Assembly (NCBI RefSeq): GCF_030159955.1
Contig: NZ_BSNK01000001.1
Location: forward strand, 1,426,001 to 1,490,000
Origin: Algimonas ampicilliniresistens
Lineage (GTDB): Bacteria > Pseudomonadota > Alphaproteobacteria > Caulobacterales > Maricaulaceae
DNA: 64,000 nt
Reading direction: 5' to 3'
Positions 53,084 through 61,924 of the stretch are shown piece by piece (positions within the stretch are counted from its first letter, which is position 1; each line of letters starts with the position of its first letter). The position numbers and the translations under genes were made by a program. The notes beneath the pieces are model-generated. The model was not told the origin of the DNA. It saw nothing but the letters and a program-made list of their open reading frames with translations, and did not search any database.

Positions 53084-53442
53084 AAGCGTCTGTCCTCCTT
53101 CGACCTAGCTAATCAGGTCAGTCATTCTTTAACGGTCTCACAGAGCCTATCGTTCCCGCGCACGCTCTGCAAATCAGCGATTGTCCACTTGTTAGACGGC
53201 CTGAGCTGAAGCGAGGATGAAGGCAGATCAAAACTCGAAGGCTTTTTAAAACAATCACTATTTCAGCAGATTAGAACGGTCGCCTCACTCAAACTCCATT
53301 GTCGCTGCAAGCGGCAGAAACCGTTTCGCGTCAGAATTCCATATTGAGGCATACTTTCACCCTATTACAGCCATCCAAAGGCACAATATAGGTGACGCTT
53401 GTCTCTCTAGGTTTGTAAACGGGACGAAAAGGAGCCGCTACT
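53084..53442. other. 359-bp intergenic region without a supported gene
   Basis: The gap separates the divergent M48 peptidase and phhA and must hold both promoters. I find no convincing coding frame; a 10-codon ORF (53217-53249) with a GAGG upstream is too short to support. A TyrR-like half-site, TTGTAAAC, lies about 30 bases before phhA, but without its partner. Confidence 0.5.
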
Positions 53443-54300
53443 ATGGGTATTTCCGATCCAGTCATCGATGAGCAGACCCCGGCGGCCGATTTCACAATCG
53501 AGCAACGATGGGAACGTTATACGGACGAAGAACACCAGGTTTGGGACACGCTTTATCATCGTCAAATCGAGATGTTGCAGAACCGTGCCGTGGAAGAATT
53601 CCATGCTGGCTTAGGACTACTTGATCTCGGAGCAGGCGGAATACCGGACTTAAATGTTATCAACCCTAAACTCCGCGAATTGACGGGATGGACTGTCGTT
53701 ATGGTCCCTCACCTAGTTCCGGATGAAGTTTTCTTCGAGCACCTAGCCAATCGTCGCTTTCCATCTGGGCGTTTCATTCGGAAGCCTGACCAGCTCGATT
53801 ATCTCGAAGAACCCGATATCTTTCATGACATTTTTGGCCATGTGCCAATGCTGACCCTACCGGTCTTTGCCGACTATATGCAGGCCTATGGACAGGGTGG
53901 ATTGAGAGCGCAGTCCCTTGGGCGACTGAAGGAATTGGCCCGCCTATACTGGTACACGGTTGAGTTCGGCCTCATTCAAAGGCCCGAAGGTTTGCGAATA
54001 TACGGGGCCGGCATCGTTAGCTCCGCTGGTGAAACGCCATTCTCACTCGAAAGCGATTCACCGAACCGTATTGGCTTCGATTTGGAGCGGGTTATGCGGA
54101 CCGACTATAAGATCGATGATTTTCAGCAGCTCTATATTGTCATCGAGAGCTTCCAACAGCTTCTTGATGCAACACAGCAAGACTTCACGCCGCTTTACCA
54201 GGCTTTGTCTGCTGATACGTCCCGGTATAGTCTGACAGATCTGCAAAGCACGGACACTGTTTTACAGAGAGGGACTCAATCCCACGCAACCGGGCGGTAA
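53443..54300 (+). CDS. phhA: phenylalanine 4-monooxygenase
   Basis: Iron- and tetrahydropterin-dependent hydroxylase converting Phe to Tyr, 285 residues. Iron ligands are H128 and H133 in FHDIFGHVP and E174 in YWYTVEFGLI. MVPHLVPDEVFFEHLANRRFPSG is the conserved core. The enzyme needs a reduced pterin, which the pterin genes near 6-8 kb might supply. AAAAGGAG is about 9 bases upstream of the ATG. It stands alone with no catabolic genes next to it. Terminator-like stems downstream belong to the opposite strand. Confidence 0.95.
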   Translation: MGISDPVIDEQTPAADFTIEQRWERYTDEEHQVWDTLYHRQIEMLQNRAVEEFHAGLGLLDLGAGGIPDLNVINPKLRELTGWTVVMVPHLVPDEVFFEHLANRRFPSGRFIRKPDQLDYLEEPDIFHDIFGHVPMLTLPVFADYMQAYGQGGLRAQSLGRLKELARLYWYTVEFGLIQRPEGLRIYGAGIVSSAGETPFSLESDSPNRIGFDLERVMRTDYKIDDFQQLYIVIESFQQLLDATQQDFTPLYQALSADTSRYSLTDLQSTDTVLQRGTQSHATGR

Positions 54301-54441
54301 ATCCGTGAGCTGCGTTACTCGGGCAATATTCAATCCAGGTAGGGTTTTCGACGTGTCTGTTTCGGCACATTTGTAAACTAGCTCACTGCTCATCTGAGCT
54401 TGAAGGCGTTATTACGCACACCTTCAATGACATTTCCTCAT

Positions 54442-54470
54442 AAAAAAAGCCCGGCTCGAAAGCCGGGCTT
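54442..54470 (-). terminator. Rho-independent terminator of the OmpA gene
   Basis: On the minus strand a perfect 10-bp stem AAGCCCGGCT/AGCCGGGCTT with a TTCG tetraloop is followed by a run of T (54448 down to 54442). It sits 24 bases after the OmpA stop codon. Confidence 0.93.
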
Positions 54471-54494
54471 CATATTCAAAATGTTCTGAGGAGC

Positions 54495-55865
54495 TTAGTT
54501 GCTCATCATCGCTGTGCCGACTTCGGACAGAGTGATCAGAACTTCTGTGCGGCGGTTCAGACGCTCACGCACGCCGTCACCAGTTTGCACGAACGGCTCA
54601 GTTTCACCCTTGCCTTCGGAAGAGATGATCGCAGCGTTGACACCCTGGCGAACAAGTTCTTCGCGTGCATCAGTCGCACGACGATCAGAGAGGCCCATAT
54701 TGTAGGCTGCAGAACCTGATGTATCGGTGTGGCCAACAACGCGGACACTATCGATGTTACAGAACTGGCCGACATCCATGATGCGGTTGATCGTGTTACG
54801 TGTTTCAGCAGACTGACCTTTATCGAATTCATAATAGATCAGTTCTTGACGGAATTGCTCAGGGCAAAGGGCGATGATTGGGCAAGCAGCCAAATCGGAA
54901 ACCATTGTCACGCCATCTGAACATGTCACCATCACTGGCTCTGCTGGGCAGAGGCCAAGATCAGTAACTTCAGTCACGCCATCCCAACAGATGACAGTCT
55001 GGACTGGGCACAGTGTGATGTCAGTGACTTCAGTCACGCCATCATCACACATGTATGTCTTTGGTGGGGGTGGTGGCACATAAACAGGCGCTGGTGGTGT
55101 GCTGTCACCAAAGCGATAACGGAAGCCCGTCATCAACATGTGAGCAGAAACATTTTCGACAGACGCAGTCGCTGTGTTGAACAAACCGCCAACACCGGGA
55201 ACGTTTGCTTGGACGTAAGTCCCTTCAACGTCGATATCGCCCATGTTCACATAGCGATAATTCGTATCCCAAGTCAGGTTATCCGTAATGGAGTAACCAA
55301 CACCTGCGATCAAATTCCATGCGAGATTTTTGTCTGTATCACTAATGACGCATGCGCGTGAGATACGAGCACCAACGGGTGGTGACACACAAGCCGGGTT
55401 CGCGACAATCACGTTGCCAAGATCGTTGACAAAATCCTGAGCTGACAGTGACACATTGCCTTCAGCGACACCGATACCAGCACCAACGAATGGTGACCAG
55501 CGACCGAAATCGTCAAAATCATAAAGTGCGTTCAGCATCAGTGTGTTCGCATGAATGCTCGCTTTACTGCTTGGTTGACCGCCAATGGCGCCAAGGTCGT
55601 TGTAAAGTGTGCTAGCATCAAGTTCGAGACGCCAATTGTTGCCAAAGTCATAACCAAGGCCAAGTGCCAGTGCGAGGTTACCCTCACCCGCAACATCACC
55701 AACAAGACCAGCAGGCGCAGCGTTTGTCAGAGAAATGTCGGCATCGTTGACAATCCCATAACCAGCCTGAGCTTTGATGTAGACACCGCTATCCTGTGCC
55801 GACGCCAGCGTCGGTGCAGCCATTAAAGCTGTCGCCGCCGCCGCAAATAGAAGCCTATGCTTCAT
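54495..55865 (-). CDS. OmpA family outer membrane protein with cysteine repeats
   Basis: A 456-residue porin-like protein. Signal peptide KHRLLFAAAATALMAAPTLASA, then an eight-strand-type barrel (about 25-255), a proline-rich hinge (PPAPVYVPPPPPK) and three repeats of the pattern C-xDGVTxVxD-x3-CP (about 272-333). The C-terminal OmpA domain follows (about 335-456), with the peptidoglycan-binding D and R in GHTDTSGSAAYNMGLSDRRA. GGAGG lies 7 bases before the ATG at 55865; the frame is open 44 codons further but has no ribosome site. A strong terminator follows. Confidence 0.94.
   Translation of the reverse strand: MKHRLLFAAAATALMAAPTLASAQDSGVYIKAQAGYGIVNDADISLTNAAPAGLVGDVAGEGNLALALGLGYDFGNNWRLELDASTLYNDLGAIGGQPSSKASIHANTLMLNALYDFDDFGRWSPFVGAGIGVAEGNVSLSAQDFVNDLGNVIVANPACVSPPVGARISRACVISDTDKNLAWNLIAGVGYSITDNLTWDTNYRYVNMGDIDVEGTYVQANVPGVGGLFNTATASVENVSAHMLMTGFRYRFGDSTPPAPVYVPPPPPKTYMCDDGVTEVTDITLCPVQTVICWDGVTEVTDLGLCPAEPVMVTCSDGVTMVSDLAACPIIALCPEQFRQELIYYEFDKGQSAETRNTINRIMDVGQFCNIDSVRVVGHTDTSGSAAYNMGLSDRRATDAREELVRQGVNAAIISSEGKGETEPFVQTGDGVRERLNRRTEVLITLSEVGTAMMSN
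54855..55050 (-). repeat. threefold CxDGVTxVxDxxxCP repeats in the OmpA gene
   Basis: Three tandem units of about 20-22 codons encode CDDGVTEVTDITLCP, CWDGVTEVTDLGLCP and CSDGVTMVSDLAACP, joined by short linkers. At the DNA level the first two share the stretch ACTTCAGTCACGCCATC. A seventh Cys follows in ALCPEQF. These are coding repeats, not a CRISPR array. Two cysteines 12 residues apart in each unit could form disulfides in the periplasm. Confidence 0.9.
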
Positions 55866-56084
55866 GATATTCCTCCGTAAATGGTCCAAGCCATTAGTTT
55901 GATTCAGGTTTACGCACCCCAGTAGAGTCCGACTCCTAATACGCCTGCTACACGAAACAGTTCCAAAATGCCAACGTCCCTTTTGAATTAAACGCAAATT
56001 TTGAAAAGTTTTCGTACTTAACGTTGCAATTCTGCACCACCTCTATGTCCATTGTGGCAACTTTCAGGCAAAATGGAGAATTTG

Positions 56085-56160
56085 TGGTACGCCCACACGG
56101 ACTCGAACCGTGGACATCCTCATTAAAAGTGAGGCGCTCTACCGACTGAGCTATGGGCGC
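56085..56160 (-). tRNA. tRNA-Lys (UUU)
   Basis: A 76-nt cloverleaf with encoded CCA. The anticodon arm CCTCA/TGAGG encloses CTTTTAA with anticodon TTT. Acceptor GCGCCCA pairs with TGGGCGT, giving a terminal G1-U72 wobble pair and A73. The D arm is GCTC...GAGC and the T arm CACGG TTCGAGT CCGTG. It lies 76 bases downstream of tgt and about 220 bases upstream of the OmpA gene, all on the minus strand. Confidence 0.95.
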
Positions 56161-56236
56161 TTGCCACAAAGGCATGGGCAGCGGTCTAAGCCAGGCTGCG
56201 AAAGCGAGCGCTAACTAAGCGCGCACCCTAGCGTCG

Positions 56237-57373
56237 TCAACCCGTTTCACCTGCTTGATTTTGATCCCATGCAGTCCGAAAACCCGCGACAAAATCAGAG
56301 TAGGTTCCAGCCTCTATCGCCGCGCGAATTCGAGCCATCAAATCTTCAAAATAAGCTATGTTATGCCATGATAGGATCATCTGACCCAACATCTCCTTGG
56401 AACGGATGAGATGATGCAGATATGCCTTGGAGTAATCCCGCGATGCCGGGCAGTCGATAGAGGCATCTAACGGGCTATCATTTTCAGCGAATTCAGCGCG
56501 TTTGATATTGTAGGCACCGACATCGGTCCAAACTTGACCATGTCGTCCAGATCGAGTCGGGATGACGCAATCGAACATATCGACGCCGCGATAGACAGCC
56601 TCAACAATGTCGATCGGTTTTCCTACGCCCATCAGGTATCGCGGTCGGTCTGTAGGCAAGTGTGGCGTTGTCACATCCAAAACTTGGCACATGGTTTCGT
56701 GCCCTTCACCAACGGCTAACCCACCAATCGCATACCCACCGAAGCCGCCCAACGCGATTGAGAGCTTGGCCGATTCAGCGCGCAGATCTTCATAGGTGGA
56801 GCCCTGAACGATGGCGAAGAGTGTCTGATCAGGTCTGTTGCCAAACGCAGCGAGAGACCGCTCCCCCCACCGTAGAGACAATTCCATAGACGCCCGCGCC
56901 TGATCTGGAGTCGCTGGAAACGGCGTGCATTCGTCAAACTGCATGCAAATATCCGCGCCAAGATGTTCCGCTTGAATTTCCATCGAGCGCTCAGGACTCA
57001 GCATATGTTTGCTGCCGTCAATATGAGAGCGAAACTCGACACCCTCTTCGCTCATCTTGCGCAGCTTTGAGAGCGACCAAACTTGAAAACCGCCTGAGTC
57101 CGTCAAGATTGGGCCTGACCAACCACCAAATTTATGAAGCCCGCCTAGATTTGCGATCCGTTCGGAGCCAGGGCGCAGCATCAAATGATAGGTGTTCCCC
57201 AGAATGATGTCGGCCCCTGTTTGGCGGACCTGATCCATGTAAACGCCTTTGACGGTCGCGGCCGTGCCCACTGGCATGAAGGCTGGCGTCGCAATATCAC
57301 CGCGCGGCGTCTTCAAAGTTCCTGACCGGGCTCGATCCTCAGTCGCATGAATGTCGAAAGGGAAAATTGCCAT
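56237..57373 (-). CDS. tgt: tRNA-guanine transglycosylase, altered zinc site
   Basis: Exchanges G34 of tRNAs for preQ1 in queuosine synthesis. The 378-residue product has the TIM-barrel motifs [31 protein letters not shown] and the nucleophile region [20 protein letters not shown]. At the C-terminal zinc site, normally C-x-C-x2-C with a later His, this protein has I306-x-C308-x2-S311 and H337, so two of the three cysteines are lost. It overlaps queA by one base. Everything else in the enzyme looks intact. Confidence 0.93.
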   Translation of the reverse strand: MAIFPFDIHATEDRARSGTLKTPRGDIATPAFMPVGTAATVKGVYMDQVRQTGADIILGNTYHLMLRPGSERIANLGGLHKFGGWSGPILTDSGGFQVWSLSKLRKMSEEGVEFRSHIDGSKHMLSPERSMEIQAEHLGADICMQFDECTPFPATPDQARASMELSLRWGERSLAAFGNRPDQTLFAIVQGSTYEDLRAESAKLSIALGGFGGYAIGGLAVGEGHETMCQVLDVTTPHLPTDRPRYLMGVGKPIDIVEAVYRGVDMFDCVIPTRSGRHGQVWTDVGAYNIKRAEFAENDSPLDASIDCPASRDYSKAYLHHLIRSKEMLGQMILSWHNIAYFEDLMARIRAAIEAGTYSDFVAGFRTAWDQNQAGETG

Positions 57374-58410
57374 CAGGCACGCCAGATCAGGGAACTGTCG
57401 CCATAGGAATAGAAGCGATAGCCCGTTTCGATCGCATGACGGTATGCCGCCTGCATTTTATCGAGCCCCGCTAAAGAGCTCACGAGCATGAATAAGGTAG
57501 AGCGCGGCAGATGGAAGTTCGTCATCAAACCATCAATAACCTGAAATTCGTACCCTGGGGTGATGAAAATATCGGTTTCCCCGGACTTGGCGTCACCGCC
57601 AGAGGCCTCAAGCGCCCGAAGCGCTGTGGTTCCGACTGCGATGACCCGCCGACCTTCGGCTTTTGCACGCTTAATTTGCGCACTCGTCTCCGGACTGATC
57701 TCGAACCACTCACTATGCATGTCATGATCTTCCGTCCGGTCGCTTTTAACCGGTAGGAATGTCCCTGCCCCGACATGAAGCGTGAGCTTAGCCAATTCGA
57801 TACCGCGTTCCGCGAGTTTTGCGAACATTGAGTCTGTAAAGTGGAGACCCGCCGTTGGCGCTGCGACACTGCCCGGATCATCGGCATAGACAGTCTGATA
57901 ATCAGACTCATCCCGCGCATCAGCGTCACGCTTTTTGGCAATATAGGGCGGCAAAGGCGTACGGCCATGTTGCGTGATCGCCCAGTCCAACGCATCGCCG
58001 CTTAGGCCAAAAATCAATTCAACATCGCCGCCCTCTCGGATGGCCCCGACAGACGCTATGAAATCAGGAGCGATGACGACTTGATCCCCTAAGCGCAAGC
58101 GTTTGGCCGGCCGGATAAAGGCCCGCCACCGATCGGGCGCGGTCCGCTTATGTAGATTGATAGTCAGCGACACATCTCCGCCCCCACCTTGCGGTCTAGC
58201 GGGCCGAATCGCGGATAGAGCTGCAGGAATAACCTTCGTATCATTCAGAACGAGCAGGTCTCCAGCTTGCAGAAGATCAGGCAAATCTCTGACATGATAG
58301 TCGGATAGCCCCTCACCCACGCATAAAAGCCGCGCGGATTCGCGCGGCTGAGCGGGCCGAAGAGCGATAGCGCTCTCTGGCAGGTCGAAATCGAAGTCTG
58401 AAACGTCCAT
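57373..58410 (-). CDS. queA: S-adenosylmethionine:tRNA ribosyltransferase-isomerase
   Basis: Transfers and isomerises the ribosyl group of SAM to preQ1 in tRNA, giving epoxyqueuosine. The 345-residue product shows [13 protein letters not shown], the conserved [16 protein letters not shown] and [13 protein letters not shown], then [15 protein letters not shown]. Its stop overlaps the tgt start, so the two are coupled. queG or queH for the last reduction is not seen in the window. Confidence 0.95.
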   Translation of the reverse strand: MDVSDFDFDLPESAIALRPAQPRESARLLCVGEGLSDYHVRDLPDLLQAGDLLVLNDTKVIPAALSAIRPARPQGGGGDVSLTINLHKRTAPDRWRAFIRPAKRLRLGDQVVIAPDFIASVGAIREGGDVELIFGLSGDALDWAITQHGRTPLPPYIAKKRDADARDESDYQTVYADDPGSVAAPTAGLHFTDSMFAKLAERGIELAKLTLHVGAGTFLPVKSDRTEDHDMHSEWFEISPETSAQIKRAKAEGRRVIAVGTTALRALEASGGDAKSGETDIFITPGYEFQVIDGLMTNFHLPRSTLFMLVSSLAGLDKMQAAYRHAIETGYRFYSYGDSSLIWRA

Positions 58411-58428
58411 CGGTCGGACGGTTGGTCG

Positions 58429-58887
58429 CTAGGCGACCATCGCTTTCACGATCTTGCCCGGATAGCGTGGCGGCTCACCTTTTGGCAAAGCGTCGACCAT
58501 ATCCATGCCATCTTCAACTTCGCCCCAGACCGTATATTGGCCATCCAGGAACTGACTGTCGTCAAGACAGATGAAAAATTGGCTCGATGCTGAATTCGGA
58601 TTGGACGAACGCGCCATTGAGCACACACCACGCAGATGTGGGTGCTTGTTGAACTCGGCAGGGATCTGCTTTTTCGCGCCGCCCATACCGGTTCCATCGG
58701 GACAACCGCCCTGCGCCATGAAGCCGTCAATTACACGGTGAAAGGTCAACCCGTCATAGAAGCCATCTTTAACCAAAGATGTGATCTGTTCGACATGTTT
58801 CGGAGCCAGGTCAGGACGAAGAAGAATCGTCACGTCGCCAGTCTCACCCGTCTGTGTATCGACGGTGAGGATAAGTTTTTCGGACAT
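58429..58887 (-). CDS. peptidyl-prolyl cis-trans isomerase, cyclophilin type
   Basis: A 152-residue single-domain cyclophilin without a signal peptide, so cytoplasmic (PpiB-like). The substrate and catalytic region is YDGLTFHRVIDGFMAQGG with the catalytic Arg, followed by SMARSSNPNSASSQFFICL. It lies between queA (18 bases) and the longer exported cyclophilin (15 bases). AAGGAAT-like sequence precedes the ATG. Confidence 0.94.
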   Translation of the reverse strand: MSEKLILTVDTQTGETGDVTILLRPDLAPKHVEQITSLVKDGFYDGLTFHRVIDGFMAQGGCPDGTGMGGAKKQIPAEFNKHPHLRGVCSMARSSNPNSASSQFFICLDDSQFLDGQYTVWGEVEDGMDMVDALPKGEPPRYPGKIVKAMVA

Positions 58888-58902
58888 TGTATTCCTTGAA
58901 GT

Positions 58903-59793
58903 TTAAAGTGTTCGAGACGGGATCTGTACGTCACAGATATCGTCATAGGTTTGAGTAGAAATCCAGTTTGAGAAAGCATCAGAGGTCGCTTCTAGGACCT
59001 GAACGGTCGGACGGCCATCTTCAGGAAGATCTGCGGCAATCCGAACGGTATTCATTTGATCAGGGACGAAGCCCTCATCCTGACCTATCACACCCTCTTT
59101 AAATGAGGTCAGATGCTTCCGCCCAATCACGGTGTTTCCCCAGATAGAATATTGCGTATCAAGGTGATCAGCTTTGCCGCGCATCAGAAAAAACTGAGAA
59201 TTGGCGCTGTTCGGGTTCGTTGTCCGAGCCATGGAGGTGACGCCCGAACAGTGAAGGGCATAGGCGGCGACTTTGCCATCGCGAGTCAGAATAGCTTGGC
59301 TGATCGGCTGGGTCGCAACAGGTAGAGATTTGTAAAAGCCGGTCGCAATAACCGTGCTGTTTTGATCGCCACCCCGGGCTGACACCAATGTCACATCCAT
59401 ATCTTCGCCGCGTCGGAAGTCGAATTCAGCTTCAATATCGGGCAGATCACTATCGCCAGTGCCATCACCCTTGGACCCGTCACCCGTCTGGTTCATAAAG
59501 CCGTCGATCACGCGGTGAAAGACAACCCCATCATAAAAGCCATCGCGCACAAGCTGCTTAACTTGGGCCACATGTTTCGGAGCGATCTCAGGAAACAGCT
59601 CAACCCCAATCTGGCCATAGGCCGTATCGATCAGCATCAAGTTTTCTGGATCGACCGTCCGCCATGCAGTTTCAGGGAACGTCACATCAGACGTCACCAC
59701 GCCGTCAGAATAGCTCTGAGAGGCATCATTTGAACAGGCCGGACTGGCAATAGCGAGGGCCGTTAGGGCGCCGAGGCGAAGCGTCGTCTTCAT
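58903..59793 (-). CDS. exported cyclophilin-type peptidyl-prolyl isomerase
   Basis: A 296-residue cyclophilin with an N-terminal export signal (KTTLRLGALTALAIASPAC). The Cys follows SPA, which is not a canonical lipobox, so lipoprotein status is uncertain. The catalytic region is YDGVVFHRVIDGFMNQTG, with an insertion before GVTSMARTTNPNSANSQFF, and a C-terminal extension of unknown role. Probably a periplasmic folding catalyst. It is paired with a short cytoplasmic cyclophilin; its ATG overlaps the coaD stop by 4 bases. Confidence 0.92.
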   Translation of the reverse strand: MKTTLRLGALTALAIASPACSNDASQSYSDGVVTSDVTFPETAWRTVDPENLMLIDTAYGQIGVELFPEIAPKHVAQVKQLVRDGFYDGVVFHRVIDGFMNQTGDGSKGDGTGDSDLPDIEAEFDFRRGEDMDVTLVSARGGDQNSTVIATGFYKSLPVATQPISQAILTRDGKVAAYALHCSGVTSMARTTNPNSANSQFFLMRGKADHLDTQYSIWGNTVIGRKHLTSFKEGVIGQDEGFVPDQMNTVRIAADLPEDGRPTVQVLEATSDAFSNWISTQTYDDICDVQIPSRTL

Positions 59794-60302
59794 GTGAATC
59801 TGTCCTTCAATCGTTTCGCGACCTCCGGGGTCACAAACGGGTCTACATTACCACCCAACCGCGCGATCTCTTTAACAAGACGCGATGCAATGGTTTGGAA
59901 CTGCGGGTCTGCCATCAGAAAAACCGTTTCAATGTCTGGGTTGAGACGATCATTCATGCCCGCCATCTGAAATTCATATTCAAAGTCGGACACGGCCCGT
60001 AGGCCACGGACTATCATGGACGCGCCGCAGGATTCAACGAAGTGTATCAGCAGGCCTTCGAACGGTTTGACCTCGACTTCAATCCGAGATCGGAATGGGG
60101 CGACAACATGCTCCACCATCTCGACTCGTTCATCGAGAGAAAAGAGTGGATTCTTGCCCCGATTGATCGCCACCCCGACGACGAGCTTGTCGCATAAGCG
60201 CGACGCGCGTTTCAGAATATCGAGGTGACCGAGTGTCATGGGATCAAATGTCCCAGGATAAAGGGCAATCCTATAGGGGGTCTGTGCGCTCATCCCATTC
60301 AT
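59790..60302 (-). CDS. coaD: pantetheine-phosphate adenylyltransferase
   Basis: Fourth step of CoA synthesis: adenylation of phosphopantetheine to dephospho-CoA. The 170-residue product has GTFDPMTLGHLDILKRA with the nucleotidyl-transferase TLGH motif, and later VRGLRAVSDFEYEFQMAGMN. ATG at 60302 or 60293 are both possible. It overlaps the exported cyclophilin by 4 bases. panB of the same cofactor route lies elsewhere in the window. Confidence 0.95.
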   Translation of the reverse strand: MNGMSAQTPYRIALYPGTFDPMTLGHLDILKRASRLCDKLVVGVAINRGKNPLFSLDERVEMVEHVVAPFRSRIEVEVKPFEGLLIHFVESCGASMIVRGLRAVSDFEYEFQMAGMNDRLNPDIETVFLMADPQFQTIASRLVKEIARLGGNVDPFVTPEVAKRLKDRFT

Positions 60303-60344
60303 CTAGTCGACACAATCGGCGCAGACTAGAAGAATCACTCGTGC

Positions 60345-60668
60345 TTAGTCTTCTCCGTAGACATGATCACGCGCGGCTTTCAATTCTTCTGCCATCCGGT
60401 CGCGAATCGCTTGATCAGAAATATCGACATTGGCGGTGGTCAGATCTGTGCGGAGCTTGCGGAACACATCTTCATCGCCAGCTTCTTCCATATCGGCTGC
60501 GATAACCTGCAAGGCATAAGCTTGCGCGTCGGCTTCGGATTTGCCCATCAACTCAGCTGCCCAATGGCCGAGCGCCTTATTGCGTCGGGCTTCAGCCTTA
60601 AATTCCTTAGCTGCATCCATGATAAAACGGGCTTCAGAAGCATTTTTGCGTTCGTCAAAAACGGACAT
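60345..60668 (-). CDS. DUF1476 family protein, ATPase inhibitor zeta subunit
   Basis: A 107-residue helical protein. It matches DUF1476, whose Paracoccus member is the zeta subunit that inhibits the F1-ATPase in alphaproteobacteria. The start is FDERKNASEARFIMDAA, then RNKALGHWAAELMG, and the end is acidic. GAGGAA precedes the ATG. It is divergent from purC across a 211-base gap, an arrangement found in other alphaproteobacteria. No atp genes are nearby. Confidence 0.9.
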   Translation of the reverse strand: MSVFDERKNASEARFIMDAAKEFKAEARRNKALGHWAAELMGKSEADAQAYALQVIAADMEEAGDEDVFRKLRTDLTTANVDISDQAIRDRMAEELKAARDHVYGED

Positions 60669-60879
60669 TTAGATTCCTCGGTTTGGTGTAATGAAGCGTC
60701 GGGCCTACCGACCTAACGCGCAAACTGTTTCTCTTCTTATCACTACAAAGAGGCCTTCGCTGCGGCAAGCAGCATCTTCCGGTCGCAGACTTATCCCCTG
60801 CCCCGACTGCCCGCACAGCGTTGCCGCATGCTTGCGCCTCGTCTAAAGGGCGCTCTCACTGCATGGGAGCCGCGCGTCA

Positions 60880-61656
60880 ATGAGCCGTCGCAAGCAGATA
60901 TACGAAGGTAAGGCCAAGATCCTCTATGAGGGGCCTGAGCCCGGTACGTTAGTCCAGTATTTCAAGGACGACGCCACTGCGTTCAATGCGCAGAAGAAGG
61001 CGACGCTTGATGGCAAGGGCGTGCTCAATAATCGGATTTCCGAATTCATCATGCTGCGCCTGATGGAGATCGGGATACCGACTCACTTCATCCGTCGCCT
61101 CAATATGCGTGAGCAATTGATCAAGCGCGTGGAGATCGTTCCGCTGGAAGTCATTTGTCGCAACGTCGCCGCTGGCACGATGTCCAAACGCTTGGGTATC
61201 GAAGAAGGCGAAAAACTGCCGCGAGCGATTGTTGAGTTCTGCCTCAAACGCGACGACCTTGGCGACCCACTCATTGCCGAAGAGCATATTTACGCCTTTG
61301 GCTGGGCAACCCAAGGCGAACTCGACGAGATGATCGCCATGACCCTACGGATCAATGATTACCTCCAAGGCATGTTCGCCGGGGTCGGGATTCGATTGAT
61401 CGACTTCAAATTAGAATTTGGGCGTTTGGAACATCCGGATGGTCTGGGCGGTCATATGATTGTTCTCGCCGATGAGATCAGCCCGGACAGCTGCCGCCTT
61501 TGGGATCTGGAAACGAATAAGAAACTCGACAAAGATCGGTTCCGTCGGGATCTCGGTGAAGTGACCGAAGCCTATACTGAAGTCGCGACCCGCCTTGGTA
61601 TCCTTAAGCCCAACCCGTCTTCCGCCAACATCTCCGTTATCTCCTCTAACGATTAA
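60880..61656 (+). CDS. purC: phosphoribosylaminoimidazole-succinocarboxamide synthase
   Basis: SAICAR synthetase of purine synthesis, 258 residues. It begins [16 protein letters not shown], with [13 protein letters not shown], then [13 protein letters not shown] and [10 protein letters not shown]. It is the first gene of purC-purS-purQ-purL, which follow with 4-7 bases or overlap. The 211-base gap upstream, shared with the divergent DUF1476 gene, must carry the promoter; I see no riboswitch in it. Confidence 0.95.
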   Translation: MSRRKQIYEGKAKILYEGPEPGTLVQYFKDDATAFNAQKKATLDGKGVLNNRISEFIMLRLMEIGIPTHFIRRLNMREQLIKRVEIVPLEVICRNVAAGTMSKRLGIEEGEKLPRAIVEFCLKRDDLGDPLIAEEHIYAFGWATQGELDEMIAMTLRINDYLQGMFAGVGIRLIDFKLEFGRLEHPDGLGGHMIVLADEISPDSCRLWDLETNKKLDKDRFRRDLGEVTEAYTEVATRLGILKPNPSSANISVISSND

Positions 61657-61662
61657 TAGGCC

Positions 61663-61920
61663 ATGCCCATGATTGCCCGCGTCTATGTCGGCCTAAAACC
61701 CGGCGTTCTCGATCCACAAGGACGAACGATTGCGAATTCCCTTAATGATCTCGGCTTCAACGAAGTCGTGGATGCCAAACAAGGCAAGGTCATTGAGCTC
61801 AGATTTGCCGAATCTGACGCTGGGCGCGACGCTGTTGAAGCGCGCGTTAAAGAGATGTGCGAGAAGCTCCTCGCCAATACGGTGATCGAGAGTTACCGCA
61901 TAGAGCTGGACGAGGAGTAA
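61663..61920 (+). CDS. purS: phosphoribosylformylglycinamidine synthase subunit PurS
   Basis: Small subunit of the three-part FGAM synthase (PurS-PurQ-PurL). The 85-residue product shows [18 protein letters not shown] and ends in [12 protein letters not shown], typical of PurS. It starts 6 bases after purC, with an alternative ATG two codons on, and purQ follows by 4 bases. Confidence 0.94.
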   Translation: MPMIARVYVGLKPGVLDPQGRTIANSLNDLGFNEVVDAKQGKVIELRFAESDAGRDAVEARVKEMCEKLLANTVIESYRIELDEE

Positions 61921-61924
61921 CGTC

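Noticed and set aside
53217..53249. 10-codon ORF as a leader peptide for phhA
   Set aside because: It has only one Phe codon, lies 190 bases upstream and shows no attenuator structure after it.
54855..55050. Regular DNA repeats resembling a short CRISPR-like array
   Set aside because: The repeats are in frame within the OmpA gene and encode the Cys repeats; units vary in sequence and there are no cas genes.
51977..56160. tRNA-His and tRNA-Lys as integration sites of a genomic island
   Set aside because: No integrase, no repeated tRNA 3' end and no mobile genes lie near; the flanking genes are housekeeping.
60669..60879. Purine riboswitch upstream of purC
   Set aside because: No conserved purine-riboswitch core or paired elements could be found by eye in the 211-base gap.
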